Origin: [Pasteurella] mairii
GTDB taxonomy: Bacteria > Pseudomonadota > Gammaproteobacteria > Enterobacterales > Pasteurellaceae
Assembly: GCA_900454475.1 (NCBI GenBank)
Contig: UGSS01000002.1
Coordinates: 1,197,605 to 1,261,604, forward strand
Length of the DNA: 64,000 nt
Reading direction: 5' to 3'
Below the pieces are notes generated by a model. The model saw only the letters and a program-made list of their open reading frames with translations, was not told the origin of the DNA and did not search any database. Positions 1-11,670 of this stretch are shown here, in pieces; positions within the stretch are counted from its first letter, which is position 1; every line of letters starts with the position of its first letter. A program made the translations under genes and the position numbers.

Positions 1-1424
1 GTAACCGCCGGATCTTTGGTAATCGGCACGCCCCATTCCCGCCGCGTTTCACCCGCCCATTTATTGGTCGCATCAATGCCCATTTTCGAACCTAACCCCG
101 CCACCGGCGAAGCAAAGTCCAAATAATCAATCGGCGTATTTTCCACCAACGTAGTATCACGCGCCGGATCGCAGCGGGTCGTAATCGCCCAAATCACATC
201 TTTCCAATCGCGCGCATTCACGTCATCATCACACACAATCACAAATTTAGTGTACATAAATTGGCGTAAAAACGACCAAACGCCCATCATCACGCGCTTC
301 GCATGACCCACATATTGTTTTTTCATGGTCACAATAGCAAGCCGATAAGAACAGCCCTCCGGCGGCAAGTAAAAATCGACAATTTCCGGAAATTGCTTTT
401 GCAAAATCGGAATAAACACCTCATTTAACGCCTCGCCCAAGACCGCCGGTTCATCAGGCGGACGTCCGGTGTAAGTGGAATGATAAATTGGATCTCGACG
501 CATAGTCATATGCGTTACGGTAAACACCGGAAAATAATCCTGTTCGTTATAATAACCGGTATGATCGCCATAAGGGCCTTCCAACGCGGTTTCTTGCGGA
601 TCAATATAACCTTCCAGCACAATTTCCGCACTCGCCGGCACTTCCAACTCATTGCTCACCGATTTCACTACCTCCGTTTTATTGCCGCGCAATAATCCGG
701 CAAAAGCATATTCCGACAAACTATCCGGCACCGGCGTCACCGCACCTAAAATGGTCGCCGGATCCGCGCCCAATGCCACTGACACAGGAAACGGTTGCCC
801 CGGATGAGTTTGTTTCCAATCTTGAAAATCCAAGGCACCGCCGCGATGAGACAACCAACGCATAATTAGTTTATTTTTGCCGATCAATTGTTGACGATAG
901 ATCCCTAAATTTTGCCGCTTTTTATGCGGTCCTTTGGTGATCGTCAATCCCCAAGTGACCAATGGAGCAACGTCATCCTTCCAACATTGCATAATCGGCA
1001 ATTTGTACAAATCCACCTCGTCACCGGACAAAACCTGTTGCTGACAATCGGCTTTCGACAACACTTTAGTCGGCATATTGAGTACTTGTTTATATTGTGG
1101 CAACGTAGACCACAAATCTTTAAAGCCTTTCGGCGGCTCCGGCTCTTTTAAAAATGCCAATAATTTGCCCACATCACGCAATGCACTAACGTCTTCTTGC
1201 CCCATGCCCATTGCCACCCGTTTTGGCGTGCCGAATAAATTGCACAACACTGGCATATCAAATCCTTTCGGATTTTCAAACAATAATGCCGGTCCACCCG
1301 CACGCAAAGTGCGGTCGGAAATTTCCGTCATTTCTAAATAAGGATCAATTTCTTGGCTAATCCGCTTGAGTTCCCCGCGTTCTTCTAACAACGCGATAAA
1401 ATCACGTAAATTTTTATATTTCAT
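1..1424 (-). CDS. ubiD: 4-hydroxy-3-polyprenylbenzoate decarboxylase UbiD, 3' end cut by window edge
   Basis: UbiD removes the carboxyl group from the polyprenylated hydroxybenzoate ring in ubiquinone synthesis, using prenylated FMN made by UbiX. My reverse-strand translation begins [20 protein letters not shown] at 1424 and stays open to base 1, giving 474 codons; the family is about 490 residues, so only the C-terminal tail is missing. Typical family blocks are visible: [14 protein letters not shown] with the HRGGA turn, and [20 protein letters not shown], which carries the paired glutamates of the prFMN site. It is divergent from smpB with 142 bp between. The identification rests on remembered family sequence; the C-terminus cannot be judged. 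Confidence 0.95.
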   Translation of the reverse strand, partial: MKYKNLRDFIALLEERGELKRISQEIDPYLEMTEISDRTLRAGGPALLFENPKGFDMPVLCNLFGTPKRVAMGMGQEDVSALRDVGKLLAFLKEPEPPKGFKDLWSTLPQYKQVLNMPTKVLSKADCQQQVLSGDEVDLYKLPIMQCWKDDVAPLVTWGLTITKGPHKKRQNLGIYRQQLIGKNKLIMRWLSHRGGALDFQDWKQTHPGQPFPVSVALGADPATILGAVTPVPDSLSEYAFAGLLRGNKTEVVKSVSNELEVPASAEIVLEGYIDPQETALEGPYGDHTGYYNEQDYFPVFTVTHMTMRRDPIYHSTYTGRPPDEPAVLGEALNEVFIPILQKQFPEIVDFYLPPEGCSYRLAIVTMKKQYVGHAKRVMMGVWSFLRQFMYTKFVIVCDDDVNARDWKDVIWAITTRCDPARDTTLVENTPIDYLDFASPVAGLGSKMGIDATNKWAGETRREWGVPITKDPAV

Positions 1425-1566
1425 CGTTATTTCGCCCATGATTAACAGATGCCGATATTGTTATCAAGAATATTCGGCAATGCAAGGTTTTTTGCTATCC
1501 GCCGCAATATTCGGTAGAATGGCGCCTATTATTTTAGCGAAATTTCCGTAACGGTAATCCATTATT

Positions 1567-2049
1567 ATGACAAAGAAAAAAGCCAAACCGGCATCCAATA
1601 CAATCGCCTTAAACAAACGCGCCAGACATGAATATTTTATCGAAGAAGAAATTGAAGCCGGACTTTCCTTACAAGGCTGGGAAGTCAAATCCATGCGCGC
1701 CGGCAAAGCCAATATCAGCGATAGTTATATTATTTTTAACCAAGGTGAAGCCTATTTATTCGGCGCCACCATTCAACCGTTAAGCGTGGCGTCCACACAC
1801 ATTGTCTGCGATCCAACCCGTACGCGTAAACTGTTGCTTAATCAAAAAGAATTAAGTTCCTTATTCGGCAAAGCCAATCGCGACGGATTTACCATCGTCG
1901 CTCTCGCACTTTATTGGAAAGGCCCTTGGGCAAAAGTGAAAATCGGTTTAGCAAAAGGGAAAAAATTGCACGATAAGCGGGAAGATATTAAAGATCGCGA
2001 ATGGAAATTAGCCAAAGATCGCATTATGAAAAATGCCGCGCGCGGTTAA
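1567..2049 (+). CDS. smpB: SsrA-binding protein SmpB
   Basis: SmpB binds tmRNA and escorts it into stalled ribosomes, where the tmRNA tags the incomplete peptide and frees the ribosome. The 160-residue protein matches the family length. It shows the N-terminal block [17 protein letters not shown], then [16 protein letters not shown], the conserved beta-barrel opening, and ends in a lysine/arginine-rich tail ([14 protein letters not shown]) that in this family enters the decoding site. It stands alone, divergent from ubiD, and is followed at once by a strong hairpin terminator. Confidence 0.97.
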   Translation: MTKKKAKPASNTIALNKRARHEYFIEEEIEAGLSLQGWEVKSMRAGKANISDSYIIFNQGEAYLFGATIQPLSVASTHIVCDPTRTRKLLLNQKELSSLFGKANRDGFTIVALALYWKGPWAKVKIGLAKGKKLHDKREDIKDREWKLAKDRIMKNAARG

Positions 2050-2054
2050 GCTCA

Positions 2055-2084
2055 AAATAAAGGACGCTCAAACGTCCTTTATTT
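2055..2084 (+). terminator. Hairpin terminator after smpB
   Basis: A perfect 12-bp stem (AAATAAAGGACG, 2055-2066, with its complement at 2073-2084) closes a 6-base loop. The arms end in A- and T-rich tracts, so it could end transcription in both directions. It lies 6 bases after the smpB stop. Confidence 0.8.
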
Positions 2085-2187
2085 AGGTTAACATCCATTT
2101 ATCATTTTGCTTTTCCTAGATCGAGTTAGGCATATCCTGTATTAATCCCTTGTTTTATAAAAGAATAAAAGTGCGGTCAATTTTGGC

Positions 2188-3525
2188 TTATTTTTGCATT
2201 TTTTTCTCAATCCTGCTGATAATACAACCGTCCTCTACCCGCGTGGTGAGCAATTCACCGACGTTCACTTGCGCCAATTGACGCACTGCTTCGCCTTGCG
2301 GATTTTCCGCAATGGAATATCCCCGTGCCAACACTTTGAGCGGGCTTAAGCTATCTAATTTGCCACACAGCTGCGCTAAGTGATGTTGGCGCGCTTGTAA
2401 ATATTGCTTGAGGCTAAAATTCAATTTAGCACGCAATTGCTGCACATATTGTTGCTGTTGATACAACTGATAAGGCAGTGGATTGCGCATCAAACGCTGC
2501 GAAAGTGAGGTCAATTTTTTCTGATTTTTTTCGCTGCAACGCGAGATCGCCCAATGCAAACGTTGCTGCAATTGCGTTAATAAATGATATTGCGTACGCA
2601 AACGGGCTTGCGGATGTTGCTGCTGTAAGCGCAAACGCAAACGCTGCAACTGTTGCATTTTTTGGTTAAACAACCGATCCAGCGCCATTTCGAGACGTTG
2701 TTGACACTGTTGCAATTGTTGTATCAATTCTTGTTGATTGCGGCTGACTAATTCCGCCGCGGCAGAGGGGGTCGAAGCGCGCAAATCGGCAACAAAATCG
2801 GCAATCGTTACATCGGTTTCATGCCCTACCGCACTGATAATCGGCAAATGGGAAGCAAAAATAGCGCGCGCTACCACTTCCTCGTTAAAACACCACAAAT
2901 CCTCCAGCGAACCGCCACCGCGCCCGACAATTAAGACATCCACTTCCTTGCGCGCATTAGCAATGGCAATCATCTGCGCAATTTCCGCCACCGCTTCATT
3001 GCCTTGTACCGCGGTCGGATAGATCACGACTTTTAAACTCGGATCGCGACGTTGTAAAATGCGCAAAATATCTTGCAGCGCCGCACCGGTTTTGGAGGTA
3101 ATAATGCCCACCGCTTTGCAAAAGTGCGGTAGATTTTTTTTCAGATTTTGTGCAAATAATCCCTCTGCCGCCAGCTTCATTTTGAGCTGCTCAAATTGTT
3201 GTTGCAGCAAGCCCTCGCCAGCAGGATGCATGGTTTCAATGATTAATTGATAATCGCCACGCGGTTCATAAAGGCTCACCGATGCTCGCACCAAAATTTG
3301 CATGCCATTTTGCGGTTTAAACCCAACCCGCATATTTTTCATGCGAAACATGGCGCAACGTACCTGTGCATTTTCGTCTTTTAAGGTCAAATACCAATGT
3401 CCGGACACCGGTTGGGTTAAATTGGAAATCTCGCCCGTCAGCCACACCACGCCCAACTGCCCCTCCAATAATTGGCGCACAGAAGCGTTTAGCTGGGAAA
3501 CGGAATAAATCTTATCGTTCATCAT
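2188..3525 (-). CDS. xseA: Exodeoxyribonuclease VII large subunit XseA
   Basis: Catalytic subunit of exonuclease VII, which degrades single-stranded DNA from both ends together with XseB. An N-terminal OB-fold region ([20 protein letters not shown], then [10 protein letters not shown]) is followed by the catalytic block ([36 protein letters not shown]) and a long glutamine-rich coiled coil at about 270-400. I place the start at 3525, where TAATG joins the roxA stop to this ATG; the ORF extends upstream to 3543, but those residues overlap roxA and are not family-like. ATG at 3522 is equally possible. It is the last gene of the ratA-rnfH-roxA-xseA run, and translation is probably coupled to roxA. 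Confidence 0.95.
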   Translation of the reverse strand: MMNDKIYSVSQLNASVRQLLEGQLGVVWLTGEISNLTQPVSGHWYLTLKDENAQVRCAMFRMKNMRVGFKPQNGMQILVRASVSLYEPRGDYQLIIETMHPAGEGLLQQQFEQLKMKLAAEGLFAQNLKKNLPHFCKAVGIITSKTGAALQDILRILQRRDPSLKVVIYPTAVQGNEAVAEIAQMIAIANARKEVDVLIVGRGGGSLEDLWCFNEEVVARAIFASHLPIISAVGHETDVTIADFVADLRASTPSAAAELVSRNQQELIQQLQQCQQRLEMALDRLFNQKMQQLQRLRLRLQQQHPQARLRTQYHLLTQLQQRLHWAISRCSEKNQKKLTSLSQRLMRNPLPYQLYQQQQYVQQLRAKLNFSLKQYLQARQHHLAQLCGKLDSLSPLKVLARGYSIAENPQGEAVRQLAQVNVGELLTTRVEDGCIISRIEKKMQK

Positions 3526-4724
3526 TAATCCAATAATACCCAACCATCATCAATCCAATTGCAAATACTATCAAGCAACAAATCTAAAACCGTTTCCTGA
3601 TCGTCGCTTTGTTCCGTTAATGCTAATAAATCGGCGTAAACCACGCATTCGCCATCAGCCAAACGTTTTAATAATTGACTTTCCAAAGGGGTTAATTCAT
3701 CCAACCATTCACCGTTAGCATAAATTTGCAATGGATTTTCTAAATACAACAATTTGCAATTATTATCTTGCGTCAATTGCCCATTTTCTTCGGCTAAAAT
3801 TGATCGCACTTCGTCCAAATCCATCATCTCCTCGGTCGGTAAAATGTCGTAACGTCGGGTGCTTGCCGCCGCGGCAACCGCTTGTTCAAATAAACGATCA
3901 AATTCGGGCGAGGTGGCGAGTTTTTCCAACAATTGCACTTTCATTTGTTGCACCATGGAACGATCCAATTTGCCACAGGCTTGCACATCCGGGCGCAGGC
4001 GCAGTGGCAAAGTAAATTCGGTTAAATCAATGTCCGGATTTTGGTGGCAAAAACCTTTTTGTACTTTTTCCAATAAATCGCTTAAATTCGGGTAACGCAA
4101 ACCGAAAGAAAACGTCAAACAATCATCTTGCGCCACGCCATAATGCGACAGACGGGATGGCACATACAAAATATCGCCGGGCGCCATCACTTCATCAAAA
4201 ATCAAATCGCCCATGTCGTCGAAAATGCGGATCGGCTGATTGGGCTTAAAGGCGGTACTCGGATCGCACCATTTGCCTAACTGCCAACGTCGATGCCCAT
4301 AACCTTGCACCAAAAAAACATCATATTCATCATAATGTTTACCTACGGAGCCACCTTTCGGCGCATATGACACCATAATATCATCGCGCTGCCATTGCGG
4401 AATAAACCCAAATTGAGACCATAATTGCCCCAATTCAACTGACCATTGCTCTAAATTTTGCACCAATACGGACCATTTTTCTGGCAAATCGGCAAAATCC
4501 GCTTCACTTAACGGGCTGCGTTTAAGCTGCCAATCGTCCTCCGAATATTGTTTCACCAAACGCGCGGTGGCATCTTCATTTTGTGCAAGTTCAATAATAT
4601 CTGCCGGCTCAAATTGCCCGACAATTTGTGGCAACCCGTTACGAATTAACAAGGGCTTCTTTTGCCAATATTCACGCAAAAATACGTCGGCGCTGATATG
4701 TTCAGGTAAACAAAACTTAGTCAT
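3525..4724 (-). CDS. roxA: Ribosomal protein uL16 arginine hydroxylase RoxA (YcfD)
   Basis: A JmjC/cupin-type 2-oxoglutarate and Fe(II) dependent oxygenase; the E. coli relative YcfD hydroxylates an arginine of ribosomal protein uL16. The iron-binding triad is visible: H130-Y-D132 within [14 protein letters not shown] and the distal histidine H194 in [10 protein letters not shown]. The N-terminal signature [12 protein letters not shown] is also typical. Length (399) is close to the family. The start overlaps the rnfH stop by 8 bases (ATGACTAA) and the end overlaps the xseA start, so the genes are transcribed and probably translated together. Confidence 0.93.
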   Translation of the reverse strand: MTKFCLPEHISADVFLREYWQKKPLLIRNGLPQIVGQFEPADIIELAQNEDATARLVKQYSEDDWQLKRSPLSEADFADLPEKWSVLVQNLEQWSVELGQLWSQFGFIPQWQRDDIMVSYAPKGGSVGKHYDEYDVFLVQGYGHRRWQLGKWCDPSTAFKPNQPIRIFDDMGDLIFDEVMAPGDILYVPSRLSHYGVAQDDCLTFSFGLRYPNLSDLLEKVQKGFCHQNPDIDLTEFTLPLRLRPDVQACGKLDRSMVQQMKVQLLEKLATSPEFDRLFEQAVAAAASTRRYDILPTEEMMDLDEVRSILAEENGQLTQDNNCKLLYLENPLQIYANGEWLDELTPLESQLLKRLADGECVVYADLLALTEQSDDQETVLDLLLDSICNWIDDGWVLLD

Positions 4725-5067
4725 CGGCTTGCTCCTTTTGTTGTTTTTTCAAGGCTTTTTCCGCCTCTTTTTTCAATTGTGCTTCTTTTTGTTGTTGTTC
4801 GGCACGTTTTCGACGAATTTCTTTCGGATCGGCGAGTAATGGACGGTAAATTTCAATACGATCGCCATCGTGCAATTGATCGGTTAATTTTGCCGGTCGG
4901 CTGAAAATGCCCACTTTATTTTCACGCAAATCAATTTCAGTAAATTGTTGTAAAATACCGGATTGCAGAATTGCCGCTTGGATCACGGTTCCATCCTCCA
5001 CCGCCATTTTTTTCAAAAAATAACGTTGTGGCAAGGCATAGGCAATTTCGATATTAATAAGCGCCAC
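4717..5067 (-). CDS. rnfH: RnfH family protein (ubiquitin-like fold)
   Basis: A small beta-grasp protein of the RnfH/UPF0125 family, usually encoded next to ratA; its biochemical role is not settled. I place the start at GTG 5067 because AAGGAGG sits 6 bases upstream and the next residues (ALINIEIAYALPQRYFLKK) match the family N-terminus. The longer reading from 5100 would put eleven unrelated residues in front. The resulting 116-residue protein has the DRIEIYRPLLADPKEIRRKR block and a charged lysine/glutamine tail from about residue 85. It overlaps ratA by 14 bases and roxA by 8. Confidence 0.9.
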   Translation of the reverse strand: MALINIEIAYALPQRYFLKKMAVEDGTVIQAAILQSGILQQFTEIDLRENKVGIFSRPAKLTDQLHDGDRIEIYRPLLADPKEIRRKRAEQQQKEAQLKKEAEKALKKQQKEQADD

Positions 5068-5494
5068 GATAAACCTCCTTTGCGCGTTGTTTAAAAGCAT
5101 CCACCATTTTACCGGTTAAATGGGTAAAAATTTGTCCGAAAGCAAAGGCAATAACCGGATTGGAAAATTCAAACGATAAATCTAAGGAGATGATACTGGA
5201 TTGTTCATCCACTTCTTCAAAGCGCCATTCGCCCTGTAAAAATTTAAATGGTCCTTCGACCAATTGCATTTTGATGGAATGATAGGGTTGCATTTGGTTA
5301 CGGGTGGTAAATTTTTGACTGATGCCGGCTTTGCTGATGACCAATTCGGCAGTTAGTCGTTGTGCCTCGCGCGTCAGTGTACGCCCGGCGACGCAGCCCG
5401 GCACAAACTCGGAATAACGTTCATAATCATTGACTAAGTCATACATTTGCTCGGCGCTATACGCCACTAAAGCCCGTTGATTTACTGTTGGCAT
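5054..5494 (-). CDS. ratA: RatA / COQ10-type START-domain protein
   Basis: 146 residues of the START/polyketide-cyclase fold (COQ10 group). The E. coli homologue was reported as a toxin that binds the 50S subunit; the fold is also shared with coenzyme-Q-binding Coq10, so either role is possible. The N-terminal block SAEQMYDLVNDYERYSEFVP and the later EGPFKFLQGEWRF are characteristic. It is first in a four-gene overlapping run (ratA-rnfH-roxA-xseA), divergent from the EamA transporter, with 75 bases between the two starts. Confidence 0.93.
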   Translation of the reverse strand: MPTVNQRALVAYSAEQMYDLVNDYERYSEFVPGCVAGRTLTREAQRLTAELVISKAGISQKFTTRNQMQPYHSIKMQLVEGPFKFLQGEWRFEEVDEQSSIISLDLSFEFSNPVIAFAFGQIFTHLTGKMVDAFKQRAKEVYRGAY

Positions 5495-5569
5495 TGCGAA
5501 TAAGCCTTATTTTAAACTGAAATTTTGTGTATTATAGCGGAAAAGTGCGGTCAAAATAAGGGAAGAAAT

Positions 5570-5986
5570 ATGAATTGGATATGGTTTGCGGTCGGTTCGG
5601 CATTTTTCGCCGGCTTAACCGCTATTTTAGCTAAACTTGGCGTGGAAGGTATTAACAGTAATCTTGCTACCTTTATCCGCACGATCGTGGTACTGCTCGT
5701 TACCGGCGGGATCATTTCTTGGCGCCATGAATGGCATCTGCCCGCCCATATCGCGGCTAAACCCTTAACGTTTCTGTTACTCTCCGGTATCGCCACGGGG
5801 CTTTCTTGGCTTTGCTATTATCGCGCCTTGCAATTAGCGCCCGCCTCTTGGGTAGCGCCCATTGATAAATTAAGTGTGGTCATTGCCATTGCACTCGGCG
5901 TACTAATCTTGGACGAACCGGTCAGCCTAAAATTATTGATCGGAGCGGGCTTGATTTTAGCTGGTGTGTTCGTTTTGGCGTGGTGA
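5570..5986 (+). CDS. EamA-family small membrane transporter
   Basis: A 138-residue hydrophobic protein with about five membrane spans, equal to a single EamA repeat (the drug/metabolite transporter superfamily usually has two). The start is ATG 5570 (MNWIWFAVGSAFFAGLTAIL), preceded by GGAAG; the open frame runs further upstream to 5525, but that part is polar and holds an uptake signal. The motif GLSWLCYYRALQLAPASWVAPIDKL is typical of half-size EamA proteins, which pair as dimers. Substrate unknown. Divergent from ratA. Confidence 0.85.
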   Translation: MNWIWFAVGSAFFAGLTAILAKLGVEGINSNLATFIRTIVVLLVTGGIISWRHEWHLPAHIAAKPLTFLLLSGIATGLSWLCYYRALQLAPASWVAPIDKLSVVIAIALGVLILDEPVSLKLLIGAGLILAGVFVLAW

Positions 5987-6082
5987 TCCGCAAGAAAAGC
6001 CGGTTGTCCACGCGTTATCATTTGAGCTGGTGACATATTTCCGCTACAATATTGCACCTTTTTATCTTCGGAATATCGTGAT

Positions 6083-6667
6083 ATGTCAGAAATTAAATTA
6101 ATTGTCGGCTTGGGCAATCCCGGTGAAAAATATGCTCAAACCCGCCATAACGCCGGCGAATGGTTGCTTGAACGCCTTGCCCGTCAATTTAATTTGAATT
6201 TTAAAGAAGAAAGCAAATTCTTTGGCAAAACCGCGCGCGCGGTGATTAATGGTAATGAAGTCCGTTTTTTAATTCCGACCACCTTTATGAATTTAAGCGG
6301 CAAAGCAGTGGGCGCGATGGCAACCTTTTATCGTATTTCCCCCGAGCAAATCTTAGTCGTACATGATGAATTGGATTTGCCGCCCGGTGTGGCTAAAATC
6401 AAATTAGGCGGCGGACATGGGGGGCATAACGGATTGCGCGACAGCATTGCGCAACTTGCCAACAATAAAAATTTTTACCGTTTAAGAATTGGTATCGGTC
6501 ACCCGGGTGATAAAAATCTGGTGGCGGCTTATGTATTAGGCAAACCCTCGCCAAGCGATGGGCAGTTAATTGATAAAGCCTTGGATGAAGCAGCGGTTTG
6601 TGTTGAGGTGTTACTCAAAGAGGGGATCACCAAAGCCACTAATCGTTTAAACAGTTTTAAAGCATAG
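6083..6667 (+). CDS. pth: Peptidyl-tRNA hydrolase Pth
   Basis: Cleaves the ester bond of peptidyl-tRNAs released from ribosomes and recycles the tRNA. The catalytic features are present: [18 protein letters not shown] with N12 and H22, [24 protein letters not shown] with the catalytic aspartate, and [12 protein letters not shown] with the substrate-binding asparagine. 194 residues is the usual length. ychF follows after 22 bp on the same strand, the standard pth-ychF pair of gammaproteobacteria. Confidence 0.98.
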   Translation: MSEIKLIVGLGNPGEKYAQTRHNAGEWLLERLARQFNLNFKEESKFFGKTARAVINGNEVRFLIPTTFMNLSGKAVGAMATFYRISPEQILVVHDELDLPPGVAKIKLGGGHGGHNGLRDSIAQLANNKNFYRLRIGIGHPGDKNLVAAYVLGKPSPSDGQLIDKALDEAAVCVEVLLKEGITKATNRLNSFKA

Positions 6668-6689
6668 CAAATAGCAAAAGGAAAAAATT

Positions 6690-7781
6690 ATGGGATTTAA
6701 ATGTGGTATCGTGGGCTTACCTAACGTAGGCAAATCGACCCTTTTTAATGCACTCACCAAAGCCGGTATCGAAGCGGCAAACTATCCGTTCTGTACCATT
6801 GAACCTAACACCGGCGTTGTTCCGATGCCGGATCCGCGATTAGATACGTTGGCGGAAATTGTTAAACCAGAACGTGTTTTACCAACCACAATGGAATTTG
6901 TGGATATTGCGGGTCTAGTTGCCGGCGCCAGTAAAGGCGAAGGCTTGGGCAATAAATTTTTAGCCAATATTCGTGAAACGGATGCGATTGGTCATGTGGT
7001 TCGTTGTTTTGAAAATGATGATATTGTTCACGTTGCCGGTAAAATCGATCCCGCCGAAGATATTGATACCATCAATACTGAATTGGCACTTGCCGACTTA
7101 GACAGTTGTGAACGTGCTATTCAACGTTTGCAAAAACGCGCTAAAGGCGGCGATAAAGACGCAAAATTTGAACTTTCAGTGATGGAAAAAATCTTGCCTG
7201 TACTAGAAAATGCCGGCATGATTCGCTCTATCGGGTTGGATAAAGAAGAATTGCAAGCGATCAAAAGCTATAACTTTTTAACCTTAAAACCAACGATGTA
7301 CATTGCTAACGTCAATGAAGACGGTTTTGAAAATAACCCGTATTTGGATTTAGTACGCGCTATCGCGGAAAAAGAAGGCGCGGTAGTCGTCCCAGTTTGT
7401 GCCGCTATCGAAGCGGAAATTGCCGAATTGGATGATGATGAAAAAGTGGAATTTTTGCAAGATTTAGGCATTGAAGAACCCGGGTTAAACCGTGTCATTC
7501 GCGCGGGCTACGCGTTGTTAAATTTACAAACTTACTTTACCGCAGGCGTTAAAGAAGTGCGCGCATGGACAGTTTCCGTCGGCGCAACCGCACCAAAAGC
7601 TGCCGCGGTTATCCATACCGATTTTGAAAAAGGCTTTATTCGTGCCGAGGTAATCGCCTATGAAGATTTTATCCAGTACAAAGGCGAAAACGGTGCTAAA
7701 GAAGCTGGAAAATGGCGTTTGGAAGGTAAAGATTATGTGGTTCAAGACGGTGATGTCATGCATTTCCGTTTTAATGTGTAA
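6690..7781 (+). CDS. ychF: Ribosome-binding ATPase YchF (Obg-like GTPase family)
   Basis: An OBG-family P-loop protein that prefers ATP, binds ribosomes and affects translation initiation and oxidative-stress responses. Walker [10 protein letters not shown] is at residues 9-17, switch II is [22 protein letters not shown], and a C-terminal TGS domain ends in [16 protein letters not shown]. 363 residues is the family norm. RBS AAAAGGAAAA precedes the ATG. An inverted uptake-signal pair downstream (7842-7874) closes the pth-ychF unit. Confidence 0.98.
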   Translation: MGFKCGIVGLPNVGKSTLFNALTKAGIEAANYPFCTIEPNTGVVPMPDPRLDTLAEIVKPERVLPTTMEFVDIAGLVAGASKGEGLGNKFLANIRETDAIGHVVRCFENDDIVHVAGKIDPAEDIDTINTELALADLDSCERAIQRLQKRAKGGDKDAKFELSVMEKILPVLENAGMIRSIGLDKEELQAIKSYNFLTLKPTMYIANVNEDGFENNPYLDLVRAIAEKEGAVVVPVCAAIEAEIAELDDDEKVEFLQDLGIEEPGLNRVIRAGYALLNLQTYFTAGVKEVRAWTVSVGATAPKAAAVIHTDFEKGFIRAEVIAYEDFIQYKGENGAKEAGKWRLEGKDYVVQDGDVMHFRFNV

Positions 7782-7841
7782 TTCATTTAAGCAAATGCAC
7801 TAAGTTATCACGATTTATTCTTAAAAACGTTGAAAAATCCT

Positions 7842-7874
7842 ACCGCACTTTCTTTAAAGTGCGGTTATTTTTTT
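7842..7874 (+). terminator. Uptake-signal inverted pair acting as terminator
   Basis: ACCGCACTTT (7842-7851) and AAAGTGCGGT (7856-7865) form a 10-bp stem with a 4-base loop, followed by a T-run. The stem is made of two oppositely oriented DNA uptake signals, a common dual use in this family. Confidence 0.85.
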
Positions 7875-7962
7875 ATAAAATCAAAAGAATTCAATTTTAT
7901 GCTAAGGCGAAAAAACAAAAAAACTTTTTCGCTTTTTTAATTATCAAAAAGAAGGAAAAATA

Positions 7963-8853
7963 ATGACAATCACAATCCTTGATGGCGGGATGAGCCGAGA
8001 GCTAATGCGTTTAAATGCACCTTTTCGTCAACCGGAATGGTCAGCGTTATCGCTTTATGAAAAACCAAGTGCGGTACAGCAAGTACACGAAGAATTTATT
8101 CAACATGGCGCAGAGGTGATCACCACCAATAGCTATGCGGTAGTGCCTTTTCATATCGGCGAACAACGCTTTACCGCTGATGGAAAAACACTGGCGGATC
8201 TTGCCGGACGTTTGGCGAAAAGTGCGGTGCAAAATAGCGGCAAATCCGTCAAAATTGCCGGTTCTTTACCGCCGCTTTTCGGCTCTTATCGTCCGGATTT
8301 ATTCGATGCTAAACGGGTGAAAGAAATTGCGCAACCGATTATTGACGGACTGGCGCCTTATGTGGATTTTTGGTTATGTGAAACGCAAAGCGCGATCATT
8401 GAGCCGCAATCGATTAAACCATTGTTGCCGGATAATCGTCCGCTTTGGGTGTCTTTTACGCTCACCGATGATGAACCGACGCCGCAACCGCAATTACGTT
8501 CTGGCGAAAGCGTAAAAAGTGCGGTGGAAAAAATGATCGAATTGGGCGTTGAAGCAATTTTGTTTAATTGTTGCCAACCGGAAGTCATTGAGCAAGCCTT
8601 GCAAGTGACACAAGCCACCTTAGCTGAACACCAAGCGCAGCATATCCGTACCGGCGCTTACGCCAACGCCTTTGCGCCCCAAGCCAAAGATGCGACCGCC
8701 AATGACGGATTGGATGAAGTGCGCCAAGATTTGGATCCAGAAAGTTATTTACGATGGGCGAAAAAATGGGTGAACTGCGGTGCGACTATTGTCGGCGGCT
8801 GCTGCGGGATCGGCGTGGAATATATTCAACATTTATCGACGCATTTAAAATAA
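7963..8853 (+). CDS. mmuM: Homocysteine S-methyltransferase (MmuM type)
   Basis: Transfers a methyl group from S-methylmethionine (or S-adenosylmethionine) to homocysteine to give methionine. The zinc-binding cysteines are visible as NCCQPE (about residues 202-207) and GGCCG (about 278-282); the N-terminal block ILDGGMSRELMR and VITTNSYAV are typical. 296 residues fits. It is followed 21 bp later by an amino-acid antiporter gene on the same strand, so the pair probably forms an operon. Four internal bases of uptake signal are seen several times within the gene, as in other core genes here. Confidence 0.92.
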   Translation: MTITILDGGMSRELMRLNAPFRQPEWSALSLYEKPSAVQQVHEEFIQHGAEVITTNSYAVVPFHIGEQRFTADGKTLADLAGRLAKSAVQNSGKSVKIAGSLPPLFGSYRPDLFDAKRVKEIAQPIIDGLAPYVDFWLCETQSAIIEPQSIKPLLPDNRPLWVSFTLTDDEPTPQPQLRSGESVKSAVEKMIELGVEAILFNCCQPEVIEQALQVTQATLAEHQAQHIRTGAYANAFAPQAKDATANDGLDEVRQDLDPESYLRWAKKWVNCGATIVGGCCGIGVEYIQHLSTHLK

Positions 8854-8874
8854 CCGGCAACATTAAGGATTGTT

Positions 8875-10290
8875 ATGTCAAATAAAAAAATTGGTCTTAT
8901 TTCGCTTACCGCGCTGGTATTAAGCTCCATGATCGGATCGGGCATTTTCAGTTTGCCACAAAATATGGCAGCTGTTGCCGGTTCCGAAGCCTTACTTATC
9001 GGCTGGACGATTACCGGCGTCGGTATTATTTTCCTTGGATTATCGTTTTTTTATATTTCGCGCCTAAAACCGGAGTTGGACGGTGGGATTTATACCTATG
9101 CTCGCGAAGGCTTTGGCGATTTGATGGGCTTTATGTCGGCGTGGGGTTATTGGCTTTGTGCAACCATTGGTATCGTCGGCTATTTAGTGGTCGCCTTTGA
9201 AGGTATTGGCACCTTTACCGACAGTGAAAATCAGGTGATTTTCGGGCAAGGTAATACCCTCGCGTCTTTTATCGGTTCCTCTATTATCGTGTGGTTGGTG
9301 CATATTTTGATCGCGCGCGGGGTCAAAGAGGCAGCGTCAGTTAATCTGATTGCGACCTTCGTTAAAGTCTTTCCGTTGGTGTTATTTATCGGTTTGGCAT
9401 TGTGGTATTTTTCACCGCAAACCTTCAGCCAAGATCTGAAAGGCACCAGTTTAAATAATACCGTCACTGAACAAGTCAAAAACACCATGCTAATTACCCT
9501 TTGGGTATTTACTGGTGTGGAGGGCGCCTCCGTGCTATCTGCCCATGCGAAAAAGAAAAGTGATGTTGGGCTTGCAACGGTGTTGGGGATTTTGATCGCC
9601 TTAATTCTTTATGTCGCGATTACGGTCTTATCTTTAGGGATTTTGCCACGCGAAGTGATCGCGGAAATGTCCAATCCCTCCATGGCAGGTTTATTGGAAC
9701 AGATGATGGGAGCTAGCGGAAAAATCATCATCACCCTTTGCTTGATTGTCTCCGTACTCGCCTCTTATATTAGCTGGACGATGTATTGTTCCGAAGTGCC
9801 TTATCGCGGTGCAAAAAATGGCGCATTCCCGCAGGTATTGAATAAACTGAACCGAAACAACGTGGCGATCAATTCCCTGTGGTTCACCGGAATTGTGGTA
9901 CAACTTTGTTTATTCTTAGTATTGCTCACCGGCAAAAGCTACGAAACCTTGTTGCTTATTTCCACTTCCATGATCTTGGTACCTTACTTGCTAATCGCGG
10001 CTTATTTACTTAAATTAGCCATTGTGCAAAACGCAGCGTGGCATATTAAACTCACCGGTTTTCTAGCCACATTGTATGGATTATGGATTCTATACGCCAC
10101 CGGACTGGATTATTTATTGCTTTCCGTGTTGCTTTATGTCCCGGGAATTGGACTTTTCCTTTATTCTCGTTACCAATTTTTAGGCAAAAAATTGCAACTC
10201 AATCAATGGGAAAAAGGGATCCTCTTGTTTATCGGCGTACTTTTTATTTGGGCGGTTTATCACGGTATCAATAATATGGATTGGAGTTAA
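8875..10290 (+). CDS. APC-superfamily basic amino acid/polyamine antiporter (ArcD-like)
   Basis: An inner-membrane protein of 471 residues with about 12-13 hydrophobic spans. The opening LTALVLSSMIGSGIFSLPQN and ELDGGIYTYAREGFGDLMGF are characteristic of the APA branch (arginine/ornithine and related exchangers), not of the AAT branch that includes E. coli MmuP. Being directly behind mmuM it could serve S-methylmethionine or methionine metabolism; being upstream of a convergent argD it could instead serve arginine. The sequence does not decide. An inverted uptake-signal terminator follows. Confidence 0.8.
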   Translation: MSNKKIGLISLTALVLSSMIGSGIFSLPQNMAAVAGSEALLIGWTITGVGIIFLGLSFFYISRLKPELDGGIYTYAREGFGDLMGFMSAWGYWLCATIGIVGYLVVAFEGIGTFTDSENQVIFGQGNTLASFIGSSIIVWLVHILIARGVKEAASVNLIATFVKVFPLVLFIGLALWYFSPQTFSQDLKGTSLNNTVTEQVKNTMLITLWVFTGVEGASVLSAHAKKKSDVGLATVLGILIALILYVAITVLSLGILPREVIAEMSNPSMAGLLEQMMGASGKIIITLCLIVSVLASYISWTMYCSEVPYRGAKNGAFPQVLNKLNRNNVAINSLWFTGIVVQLCLFLVLLTGKSYETLLLISTSMILVPYLLIAAYLLKLAIVQNAAWHIKLTGFLATLYGLWILYATGLDYLLLSVLLYVPGIGLFLYSRYQFLGKKLQLNQWEKGILLFIGVLFIWAVYHGINNMDWS

Positions 10291-10319
10291 TCCCCTCCTT
10301 TGTATCCCGATTGTTAAGC

Positions 10320-10349
10320 AAAGTGCGGTCAAAAGCACCGCACTTTTTT
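10320..10349 (+). terminator. Uptake-signal inverted pair acting as terminator
   Basis: AAAGTGCGGT (10320-10329) pairs with ACCGCACTTT (10337-10346) across a 7-base loop and is followed by T residues, closing the mmuM-antiporter unit. Confidence 0.8.
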
Positions 10350-10437
10350 ATTGTTCGCTGACAGAGTTTTTTCGCAAGCTAGCAGTTTGACAGGAAAAGA
10401 ACCGCAGAGCGGGGAACCCCATCTAAAGATAACCAAT

Positions 10438-11634
<1,197 letters not shown>

Positions 11635-11670
11635 TTATCCTTTCATTCAGTATGATGTGGTTTATGCATC

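Noticed and set aside
5525-5569. 15-residue N-terminal extension of the EamA protein
   Set aside because: The segment holds an uptake signal and polar residues; ATG 5570 has the ribosome site and begins the first membrane helix.
8875-10290. Naming the permease mmuP because it follows mmuM
   Set aside because: Its motifs are of the APA antiporter branch (SMIGSGIFSLPQN), not the MmuP/AAT branch.
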